Shown here piece after piece: positions 1-5,589 of a DNA stretch of 6,879 nt; within the stretch, counting starts at the first letter, position 1, and each line of letters begins with the position of its first letter. Location of the stretch: the NCBI GenBank assembly GCA_028692515.1, contig JAQUXG010000090.1, positions 1-6,879 on the forward strand, given 5' to 3'. The DNA comes from Kiritimatiellales bacterium (GTDB lineage Bacteria > Verrucomicrobiota > Kiritimatiellia > Kiritimatiellales > Tichowtungiaceae). Under the pieces are notes generated by a model. That model had not been told where the DNA came from. It worked only from the letters and a program-made list of their open reading frames with translations, and searched no databases. Position numbers and translations under genes: made by a program.

Positions 1-12
1 CTTGTTTTGAGG

Positions 13-41
13 GTCCAATGTCTGAACGTCGAAAGTCCAAG
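13..41. repeat. Heptamer array A (GTCNAAN, four units)
   Basis: Four consecutive units built on GTCNAAN: GTCCAAT, an 8-base variant GTCTGAAC, GTCGAAA and GTCCAAG. It lies 32 bases beyond the hydA stop, in the intergenic DNA at the left edge, just before array B. Degenerate, but phase is kept except for one inserted base. Confidence 0.65.
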
Positions 42-49
42 GTTGTTGA

Positions 50-77
50 TTTCAAATTTCAGGTTTCACTTTTCAAA
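50..77. repeat. Heptamer array B (TTTCANN, four units)
   Basis: Four exact-length 7-bp units with constant TTTCA and variable last two bases (AA, GG, CT, AA). The hydA stop codon (TCA at 73-75 on the plus strand) lies inside the fourth unit, so the array touches the coding region. No hairpin with a T-run is seen at this operon end, so termination is not explained here by a classic intrinsic terminator. Confidence 0.8.
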
Positions 78-1992
78 CAATATACTTCCCGCGCGGGGTG
101 TAGCCGGTGTGCAGGAGTTTGTGGCTGATGTGGCCGCAAGGTCCGTCCTTTAAGAATTCAGTGTAGAGCTTGGTGACTGCCGGGTTTTCGTGAGAATTGC
201 GGATTTTGGAGGAGGCGTCTTCGTTGTAGATGGCTTTGGCGCGCGCGGCGCGGATGGCCGGACTGGTGGGGATAGGTTGTCCGCCGCCGCCGAGGCATCC
301 GCCGGGGCAGGCCATGAATTCGATAAAGTGACATTCGCTGCAGCGTCCGCCGGCTTTAATGTCTTCCATGACCCGCTTGGCGTTGGCCGTGCCGTGCGCG
401 ATGGCGACTTTGAGGGTGGCGCCTTCGAGCCATTTCCAGTCAGGAACCAGATGTTTGAGCAAATCCGGCACCGGACCGACCTTCTTGATGGGCAGTTCCA
501 TGAAGCGGATGCCTTCGAAGCCGCGTACGGGGATGATGTCGGCATGATCGAAGAGACTTTCGACTTTGATGCCGCAGACGAGTTCGATGACGCTGCGCAG
601 GGCGGCTTCCATGACGCCGCCGGTGGCACCGAAAATGACGCCGGAGCCGGTGGCCGTGCCGAACGGATCGTCGAAGTCCGACTTGGGCATGGCGGGCAGG
701 TCGATTCCGGCTTCGCTGATCATTTGGGCCAGCTCACGGGTGGTGAGGCCGTAGTCGACATCTTTCCATCCGCTGTCGCACATTTCGGGCCGGTTGCATT
801 CGAATTTTTTGGCTGAGCAGGGCATGAGCGCGACGGTGATGATGTCTTTCGGGTCAATTTTGTTCAGCGCGGCGTAGTAGGTTTTGATGACCGCACCGAA
901 CATCTGCTGCGGGCTTTTGGCCGAGGAGAGGTTGGGGATGTATTCGGGATAGAAGTGTTCGAGATATTTGACCCAGCCGGGCGAGCAGCTGGTGAACTGC
1001 GGCAGGGCGACCGGCTTTTTTTCGACCAGCGCTTTGTGCAGCCGGAGCAGCAGTTCGGTGCCTTCTTCGATGATGGTGAGGTCGGCGCTGAAGTTGGTGT
1101 CGAATATTTTGTCGAAGCCGCATTCGCGCAGGGCGGTGTTGAGTTCGAAGGTGAGCGGATGGCCCGGCTCGAGCCCGAAGCATTCGCCGATGCCCGCGCG
1201 CGGACTGGGCGCGGTCTGGATGACGACATGCTTGGTCGGGTCATCAATGGCCGCCCAGACTTCTTCGGTGGGGTCGTTGGCGCGCAGCGCGCCGGTGGGG
1301 CAGCGATTGATGCACTGGCCGCAGTTGATGCAGACGACCTCGCCGAGCGGCTTGTCGCCGAAGGTGATGACTTTGGACTGGTCGCTGCGTTTGTCCACTT
1401 CAAGCACGCCGACTTCCTGCAGGTCGATGCAGGTGCGGACACACCGGCGGCAGAGAATGCATTTGTCCATGTCCCGCACGAGACTGTGGCTGGAGCGGTC
1501 CACTTTGAAGCGCGGTTTTTCCGGATGGCCGAAGCGGAAAAAGTCCACGCCGTATTCTTTGGCCAGCGCCTGCAGTTCGCAGTTGTTGTTGCGGAAGCAG
1601 GCGTAGCATTCGCCGTAGTGCTTGGAGAGCATCAAGTCGAGAATGTGCCGCCGCGCCTGACGCACCTTGCGCGTGTGAGTCCGGACGGTGATCGGTTCGG
1701 TGATGGGATAGGCGCAGGCGGTTTGCAGGGTGCGCTGTCCTTCGACTTCCACCACGCAGATGCGGCAGACGCCCGCGATGCAGAGATCTTCGTGGTAGCA
1801 GAGGGTGGGGATGCGAACTCCGATCTGCTTCGCCACTTCAAGAATCGTGGTGCCGGCCGCGACGGTGACGGCTTTGCCATCAATGGTCACCTCGACCTGC
1901 TCGTCGGTGATCTTCAGTCCCGGGATGCCCATGGGTTGAATCCGCTGGCTGAGCGGTGAGCGCGAGGTATCTTTACTTAACAGATCCGGCAT
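73..1992 (-). CDS. hydA: [FeFe]-hydrogenase catalytic subunit (HydA/HndD type)
   Basis: Catalytic subunit of a cytoplasmic multisubunit [FeFe]-hydrogenase (639 aa), interconverting protons and H2 at the H-cluster. Seen in order: an N-terminal [2Fe-2S] ferredoxin domain with C65, C76, C79 and C93; a His-ligated [4Fe-4S] site H125-x3-C129-x2-C132-x5-C138; two [4Fe-4S] motifs C178/C181/C184/C188 and C221/C224/C227/C231; then the H-cluster domain with L1 TSCSPGW (334-340), L2 MPCSAKKFE (390-398) and L3 with E558, M560, C562, C566 and the glycine run to P573. L1 has Ser337 where prototype enzymes have the second Cys. The chain ends soon after the catalytic domain, with no extra C-terminal [2Fe-2S] domain. 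The start at 1992 is chosen because AAGGA lies 6 nt upstream; the internal Met21 has no such site. It is the last gene of the hydC-hydB-hydA operon. Its stop codon falls inside a heptamer array. Family assignment is certain; the redox partner is inferred from the neighbours. Confidence 0.97.
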   Translation of the reverse strand: MPDLLSKDTSRSPLSQRIQPMGIPGLKITDEQVEVTIDGKAVTVAAGTTILEVAKQIGVRIPTLCYHEDLCIAGVCRICVVEVEGQRTLQTACAYPITEPITVRTHTRKVRQARRHILDLMLSKHYGECYACFRNNNCELQALAKEYGVDFFRFGHPEKPRFKVDRSSHSLVRDMDKCILCRRCVRTCIDLQEVGVLEVDKRSDQSKVITFGDKPLGEVVCINCGQCINRCPTGALRANDPTEEVWAAIDDPTKHVVIQTAPSPRAGIGECFGLEPGHPLTFELNTALRECGFDKIFDTNFSADLTIIEEGTELLLRLHKALVEKKPVALPQFTSCSPGWVKYLEHFYPEYIPNLSSAKSPQQMFGAVIKTYYAALNKIDPKDIITVALMPCSAKKFECNRPEMCDSGWKDVDYGLTTRELAQMISEAGIDLPAMPKSDFDDPFGTATGSGVIFGATGGVMEAALRSVIELVCGIKVESLFDHADIIPVRGFEGIRFMELPIKKVGPVPDLLKHLVPDWKWLEGATLKVAIAHGTANAKRVMEDIKAGGRCSECHFIEFMACPGGCLGGGGQPIPTSPAIRAARAKAIYNEDASSKIRNSHENPAVTKLYTEFLKDGPCGHISHKLLHTGYTPRGKYIV

Positions 1993-2005
1993 AATAATTC
2001 CTTTC

Positions 2006-2033
2006 CGTAATGCGTAATTCGTAATGCGTAATG
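2006..2033. repeat. Heptamer array C (CGTAATN, four units)
   Basis: Four perfect-length units: CGTAATG three times and CGTAATT once. It lies between hydB and hydA. On the minus-strand transcript it ends two bases before the AAGGA ribosome binding site of hydA (2003-1999). It is opposed by array D and can pair with it. Confidence 0.9.
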
Positions 2034-2065
2034 AAGACCGTGTGATGCGCCGGTGAGCGGCTCCC

Positions 2066-2093
2066 CGTTACGTATTACGCATTACTCGTTACG
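2066..2093. repeat. Heptamer array D (inverted relative of array C)
   Basis: Four 7-bp units around core TTACG (CGTTACG twice, TATTACG, CATTACT). Its reverse complement matches array C at 23 of 28 positions, so C and D form an inverted pair around a 32-base loop. The hydB stop and last six codons are read from within it. Confidence 0.85.
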
Positions 2094-3274
2094 TTTTCCG
2101 TTCTCCCCATAATTTCATCTTTAAACTTCGTGACGATGGAGAGGAATGCGTTGGGGCTTGACTGGCCGAGGCCGCATTTGGATGCGAGCTGCATGGTTTC
2201 GCCCAGCTTGCAGAGTTCCCTCAGATATTTCATAGAGCACCGCCCCGCCTTCAGCAGTTCGATGCCTTCGAGCAGTTTGGCGTTGCCTTCGCGGCAGGGG
2301 GTGCACTGTCCGCAGGATTCATCGAGGAAAAACTCCATGAAGTTGCCGGCCACCTGAAGCATATCGCGATCCGGCCCGATGACGATGATGGAGCCGCCGG
2401 TCGGAACATCCTCGAAGGCGATGGTGCGGCCGAAGTCGCAGGCCGGCACACAGCGTCCGGAGGCCCCGCCCGCCTGTACTGCTTTCGCGCCGGTTCCGTC
2501 CACTTTTTCGAGCAGCTCCTGAATGGTGATGCCCATCGGGAATTCAAATACGCCGTGCCTGCCGCAGTCGCCGGAAACGCTGAAGAGTTTCAGACCGGTT
2601 GACCGCTCGGTGCCGATATCATTAAACCATTTCGCGCCTTTGGTGACGATGCAGGGAACCCAGGTGAAGGTTTCGACATTGTTGACGATGGTCGGATGCC
2701 CCATAAACCCGGTGTTGACGGGGAAGGGCGGGCGGTTGCGCGGTTCGCCGCGCTGTCCTTCGAGCGACTCAATCAGCGCGGTTTCCTCGCCGCAGATATA
2801 GGCACCGGCCCCCATGCGGATTTCGATGTCAAAATCAAAGCCCTCATGGCCCAGCACATTTTTTCCCAGCAGTCCGTCTTTGCGCCGCTCGGCCAGTTTG
2901 TTTTTTAGAAAACTCCGCAGATAGGTGTATTCGCCGCGCAGATAGACGATGCCTTTGCATGCGCCGATGGCGCGCGCGCCGATCGTCATGCCGTCAAACA
3001 TCAAGTCGGCGAATTCCGTCAGAATCACGCGATCTTTGAAGGTGCCCGGCTCGCCCTCGTCGGCGTTGCAGACCACATATTTCAGATCGTCGTTCACCGC
3101 CGCGGCCAGCGTCCATTTCAGGTCAGTGGGGAAGCCCGCGCCGCCGCGACCTTTGAGGCGGGATTCCGTGATGAGCCCGATGATTTCCTCCGGGGACATC
3201 GTCAGCGCTTTTTTAAGGCCTTCGCCGGGCGCAACCTTGGAGAATGTCATTTTGCTGGTGTCGGTAGTGCGCAT
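2075..3274 (-). CDS. hydB: NAD(H)-binding flavoprotein subunit of [FeFe]-hydrogenase (NuoF/HydB type)
   Basis: Diaphorase subunit (399 aa) that binds FMN and NAD(H) and passes electrons to the Fe-S chain of HydA. Visible NuoF signatures: GRGGAGFPT at 42-50, DEGEPGTFKDR at 72-82, the glycine-rich GAGAYICGEETAL at 155-167, RGEPRNRPPFP at 175-185, and the N3-type [4Fe-4S] site C321-x2-C324-x2-C327 with C367. I start at 3274 (MRTTDTSK) because AAAAGGAGA sits 4 nt upstream. An in-frame ATG at 3322 would add 16 residues but lacks this site and would deepen the overlap with hydC from 28 to 76 bases. Compared with bifurcating HydB/HndC proteins it lacks both the N-terminal thioredoxin-like [2Fe-2S] domain and the C-terminal 2[4Fe-4S] domain, leaving a bare NuoF core. 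Its last six residues (NVTSNA) and the TAA stop are encoded by a heptamer repeat array. Cytoplasmic; no signal peptide. Confidence 0.95.
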   Translation of the reverse strand: MRTTDTSKMTFSKVAPGEGLKKALTMSPEEIIGLITESRLKGRGGAGFPTDLKWTLAAAVNDDLKYVVCNADEGEPGTFKDRVILTEFADLMFDGMTIGARAIGACKGIVYLRGEYTYLRSFLKNKLAERRKDGLLGKNVLGHEGFDFDIEIRMGAGAYICGEETALIESLEGQRGEPRNRPPFPVNTGFMGHPTIVNNVETFTWVPCIVTKGAKWFNDIGTERSTGLKLFSVSGDCGRHGVFEFPMGITIQELLEKVDGTGAKAVQAGGASGRCVPACDFGRTIAFEDVPTGGSIIVIGPDRDMLQVAGNFMEFFLDESCGQCTPCREGNAKLLEGIELLKAGRCSMKYLRELCKLGETMQLASKCGLGQSSPNAFLSIVTKFKDEIMGRTENVTSNA

Positions 3275-3786
3275 TGCGTCTCCTTTTCCTGAAGTGCATA
3301 GACGCCGAAGAGCGTGCGGCACTCCTCGAGAATGTCATGCACGGTTTCCGGGGTGACCTGGGTATAGATCCGTTCGTTGACGAGCAGGGCGGGGCCCTGA
3401 TCGCACATGCCGAGGCAGTTGGCCCATTCCAGCGTGAAGTTGCCGTCCGGAGTGGTTTCGCCGAAGCGGATGCCCAGATCGTTTTCGAGCTGGCGGGCGA
3501 GCCGGTCTTTGCCCTGCATATCGCAGGACAGGGTGCGGCAGAGGCGGATCACGAAACGGCCTTTCTGCTTATGGCCGATAAAGCTGTAGAAGGAGACCAC
3601 ACCGTAAACTTCAACCGGATGGATATGCAGAATATCGGCCACCACCTGCATGACGTATTCTGAGACGTGGCCGTATTTGAGCTGCACCTCCTGTAAAACA
3701 GGAATCAGCGCACTGCGGTTATTGCCGTAATCTTTGATCCGTTGCTCAATGTTCGCGCGCAACTGTTCACGTTCTGATACAAGCAT
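3247..3786 (-). CDS. hydC: [2Fe-2S] thioredoxin-like subunit of [FeFe]-hydrogenase (NuoE/HydC type)
   Basis: Small electron-transfer subunit (179 aa), homologous to NuoE of complex I and HndA/HydC of NAD(P)-linked hydrogenases. The N-terminal helical part (reaching ALIPVLQEVQLKYG, then VYGVVSFYSFI) is followed by the thioredoxin-like fold carrying the four [2Fe-2S] ligands C83-x4-C88 and C124-x3-C128. I place the start at 3786 because GGGAGG lies 5 nt upstream. A longer in-frame reading begins at a TTG at 3825 without a ribosome binding site and is unlikely. The roughly 18 residues after the conserved domain are variable; the last few overlap the start of hydB, so translation of the two genes is probably coupled. 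First gene of the operon, read away from panB. A TATAAT box on this strand lies about 120 bases upstream. Confidence 0.95.
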   Translation of the reverse strand: MLVSEREQLRANIEQRIKDYGNNRSALIPVLQEVQLKYGHVSEYVMQVVADILHIHPVEVYGVVSFYSFIGHKQKGRFVIRLCRTLSCDMQGKDRLARQLENDLGIRFGETTPDGNFTLEWANCLGMCDQGPALLVNERIYTQVTPETVHDILEECRTLFGVYALQEKETQCALPTPAK

Positions 3787-3874
3787 CCGAGCCTCCCTCT
3801 GATAACAGGGAACCGGCTGGTACAACGGCGCGCGTCACAGTCGTTGAAATTCACCGGTTACCCAATGTATTTCG

Positions 3875-3930
3875 TCTGCTAAAGCGGTTTGAAAATAACA
3901 AGGATATTATATTTTGGCTCTGCTAAAACG
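3875..3930. repeat. 12-bp direct repeat bracketing the candidate hyd promoter
   Basis: TCTGCTAAAGCG at 3875-3886 and TCTGCTAAAACG at 3919-3930 match at 11 of 12 positions, with starts 44 bases apart (about four helical turns). They lie on either side of the TATAAT. Spacing and placement suggest paired operator sites, but chance cannot be excluded. Confidence 0.4.
3906..3911 (-). promoter_or_regulatory. Candidate -10 box of the hydCBA promoter
   Basis: The minus strand reads TATAAT exactly, in the most AT-rich part of the divergent region, about 120 bases before the hydC start. No TTGACA-like -35 is found at 16-18 bases upstream (the bases there are GC-rich), so if real the promoter is probably activator-dependent or uses another sigma contact. 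The same AT-rich core might serve panB in the other direction. Confidence 0.4.
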
Positions 3931-4049
3931 CCGGAAGAGCTAGTTTACACAGCATCTAGATACTCGCCGGCGAATGGCGGTGTATTTTCCTGAACAAAAA
4001 GTCAGGCGCAGAAAATTCTTGCGCAAATGGGCGGGAATGATGATGTTCG

Positions 4050-4087
4050 CCTCTTTTCCGAGCGGTGATAACCGCTCAGAGAAGAGG
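4050..4087 (+). promoter_or_regulatory. Strong hairpin in the panB leader
   Basis: The inner arms GAGCGGT (4060-4066) and ACCGCTC (4071-4077) are perfect complements around a GATA loop. The outer arms, 4050-4059 and 4078-4087, continue the pairing with one wobble and one mismatch, for a 17-position stem. No T-run follows on either strand, so it is not a standard terminator. It lies about 50 bases before the panB start and runs directly into heptamer array E. Confidence 0.65.
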
Positions 4088-4113
4088 GTTCAGGGTTCGC
4101 AGTTCAGAGTTAG
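4086..4113. repeat. Heptamer array E (core GTT at fixed phase, four units)
   Basis: Four 7-bp units: GGGTTCA, GGGTTCG, CAGTTCA and GAGTTAG. It begins at the 3' foot of the panB leader hairpin and ends 23 bases before the panB ATG, in the same position relative to a ribosome site (a little farther away) as array C relative to hydA. Confidence 0.75.
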
Positions 4114-4136
4114 AGAACAACACGGACGGGAATTTT

Positions 4137-4913
4137 ATGAAACAGACAGCAGTAAAAATCCGATCCCTTAAAGGCTCGCAGAAAATTGCGGTGCTGACGG
4201 CGTATGACTGGCTGAGCGCGCGATATGTTGATGAGGCGGGTATTCCGGTGGTGCTCGTCGGCGACTCGCTGGCGAATACGGTGCTCGGCTATGGAACGAC
4301 CATTCCGGTGACGATGGACGAAATGGTGCATCACACGGCGGCGGTTTCGCGCGGCGTAAAAGAGGCGCTGATTGTGGCCGATATGCCGTTTATGTCCTAT
4401 CAGGGAACGCTGGAGCACGCACTCGAAAATGCCGGACGGTTTCTTAAAGAGGGCGGAGCTGACGCCGTTAAAGTTGAAGGCGGTGCGATGCGCGCGGATT
4501 TGATTGAAAAGATGGTCGCCAACGGAATTCCGGTGCTGGGTCATATCGGGTTGCTGCCGCAGAGCGTGAAAGAGACCGGATTTAAAACGCAGGGCAAAAC
4601 CGATGAGGCGGCGCATAAACTGATGGCGGATGCGCTGGCGGTTGAAAAGGCGGGTGCATTTGCCGTTGTGCTGGAATGTGTTCCGGCTGAGCTGGCGCAA
4701 AAAATCACTGCTGAGCTGAAAATTCCAACCATTGGAATCGGCGCGGGTCCGCATTGTGACGGACAGGTGCTGGTATTCACCGATGTGCTTGGGCTGGGTC
4801 ACGGACACGTTCCCGGTTTTGTCAAAAAGTTCGCCGACCTGAAGCCGCAGATTCAGTCGGCTCTCGCGACCTACAAAAAAGAGGTCGAGGAGTCCGCCTT
4901 TCCAAAAAAATAA
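4137..4913 (+). CDS. panB: 3-methyl-2-oxobutanoate hydroxymethyltransferase (ketopantoate hydroxymethyltransferase)
   Basis: First committed enzyme of pantothenate (vitamin B5, hence CoA) synthesis. It transfers a hydroxymethyl group from 5,10-methylene-tetrahydrofolate to 2-oxoisovalerate to give ketopantoate, in the cytoplasm. The 258-residue length matches the family. Seen: TAYDWLSA at 21-28; metal-binding D43 in VGDS, D82 in VADMPF and E114 in VKVEGG; H136 in GHIGLLPQ; the expected catalytic E180 in VVLE; and the conserved IGIGAGPHCDGQ at 199-210. I start at the ATG at 4137, which has a GGACGG-like ribosome site 6 nt upstream and gives the usual N-terminus. An upstream in-frame GTG at 4065 would add 24 residues read through a hairpin and a heptamer array and is rejected. 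No panC or panD is visible nearby. The gene has a long leader with hairpins and is not functionally tied to the divergent hydrogenase operon. Confidence 0.97.
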   Translation: MKQTAVKIRSLKGSQKIAVLTAYDWLSARYVDEAGIPVVLVGDSLANTVLGYGTTIPVTMDEMVHHTAAVSRGVKEALIVADMPFMSYQGTLEHALENAGRFLKEGGADAVKVEGGAMRADLIEKMVANGIPVLGHIGLLPQSVKETGFKTQGKTDEAAHKLMADALAVEKAGAFAVVLECVPAELAQKITAELKIPTIGIGAGPHCDGQVLVFTDVLGLGHGHVPGFVKKFADLKPQIQSALATYKKEVEESAFPKK

Positions 4914-4971
4914 GTTCTATTTTTGATCCGTTGTTTGATAAACTTTTTCGGTTTAGCGGAACGGAGGGAAA

Positions 4972-5589
4972 GTGGTGCGCAATCATATCTTTTTTTCAAT
5001 AGTGGGTTTGACGGTTCTACTGAGTGCGATGGCGCAGGCTCTGATGGCGCCGATTGCGACGGATACGTTGGTTGACCTTTCGTCTTGTATTGTCGAAGGG
5101 CAGGTGACCGGGTTGTCTTCCCGTTGGACGGCAGACGGTTCGTTGATTGTTACAGAGGTGATGGTGGAGGTAACTGATGCGTTGCTCGGCGAAACCAATC
5201 GTGTGACCTTTCTTTATGAAGGCGGCGTTGTAGGGGATGTCGGTCTGCGCGTATCCGATATGCCCGCAGTGTCAACCAATCAGCAGGTGCTGGTCTTTCT
5301 GCGTAAGATGACTGATCGGGAAAAGACCCGTGATATTTCTTCCAAGACCGGGTTTGAGCAACGGTACATGTTGTCAGGATCCGCACAGGGATTTTGCCGG
5401 ATTGAAAATGGGCGTGCGATTAAAGGTAATTTCACGGTTCTGGAAACTCCCGCCGCCGGAGCTAAGGCTGTTGCCAGTAATGACGTTCCGATGGCCGCGA
5501 ATGATTCGTCGGTCGTTGAACATAACGTGGATTTAACGGATCTTAAAAAACGTATCCGGCAACGGCTCAAAGAAGCACACACACCATGA
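4972..5589 (+). CDS. Secreted protein of unknown function, coupled to matrixin-like protease
   Basis: A 205-residue protein beginning with a clear signal peptide: basic start (R3, H5), hydrophobic core at about 6-20, likely cleavage after the AQA near 21-23. The mature part is a predicted beta-rich domain with the pattern IVEGQVTGLSSRW, then TEVMVEVTDALLG, an EGGVVGDVGLRV stretch and QQVLVFL. I recognise this general pattern from exported hypothetical proteins that, from memory, often sit next to matrixin-type metalloprotease genes; no function is known to me. There are two mature cysteines, C39 and C142, which could pair. The C-terminus (186-205) is charged and probably helical. GGAGG at 4963-4967 serves either of two consecutive GTG codons (4972 or 4975); spacing is 4 or 7 nt, so the true start may be 4975. 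The stop overlaps the start of the next gene as ATGA, implying translational coupling and a shared job with the protease. Confidence 0.85.
   Translation: MVRNHIFFSIVGLTVLLSAMAQALMAPIATDTLVDLSSCIVEGQVTGLSSRWTADGSLIVTEVMVEVTDALLGETNRVTFLYEGGVVGDVGLRVSDMPAVSTNQQVLVFLRKMTDREKTRDISSKTGFEQRYMLSGSAQGFCRIENGRAIKGNFTVLETPAAGAKAVASNDVPMAANDSSVVEHNVDLTDLKKRIRQRLKEAHTP

Larger units (their letters stand above)
2006..2093 (-). promoter_or_regulatory. Possible long stem-loop in the hydB-hydA intercistronic RNA
   Basis: Arrays C and D are inverted copies (23/28 matching positions) around a loop at 2034-2065. The loop itself contains a small GCCG/CGGC stem (2049-2061). In the hydCBA mRNA this would place a hairpin between the hydB stop and the hydA ribosome site. 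Possible effects are mRNA processing, altered stability or tuning of hydA translation. There is no T-run after it, so it is not an intrinsic terminator. Role inferred only. Confidence 0.5.
3787..4136. other. Divergent intergenic region between hydC and panB
   Basis: About 350 bases without a convincing gene. From left to right it holds the hydC ribosome site (3792-3797), a 12-bp direct repeat around an AT-rich core with a TATAAT on the hyd strand (3875-3930), then small inverted repeats CCTGA/TCAGG (3989-3993 with 4002-4006) and GCGCA/TGCGC (4006-4010 with 4020-4024), a large hairpin (4050-4087), a heptamer array (4086-4113) and the panB ribosome site. A 65-codon plus-strand frame at 3974-4171 runs through these structures and into panB in another frame; I do not count it as a gene. 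Confidence 0.7.

Noticed and set aside
955..1959. A 334-codon open frame on the plus strand opposite hydA, plus others at 190-816 and 968-1606
   Set aside because: They are antisense to a gene whose motifs are all intact, show no recognisable domain, and reflect the GC-biased third positions of hydA.
3887..3901. Possible Rex (NADH-sensing repressor) site near TTTGAAAATAACAA
   Set aside because: Only one half resembles the consensus and the spacing is wrong, although such regulation would make biological sense.
13..4113. CRISPR array
   Set aside because: Repeat units are 7 bp, contiguous and without spacers; no cas genes are present.
4065..4136. Longer panB starting at a GTG at 4065
   Set aside because: The added 24 residues are encoded by the hairpin and repeat array and do not belong to the family; the ATG at 4137 has a better placed ribosome site.
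3974..4171. Possible 65-residue small protein before panB
   Set aside because: It runs through hairpins and the heptamer array, overlaps the panB start in another frame, and has no clear ribosome binding site.
4930..4950. Possible terminator after panB (GTTT/AAAC with a following T-run)
   Set aside because: The stem is only four weak pairs with a three-base loop; too unstable to call.
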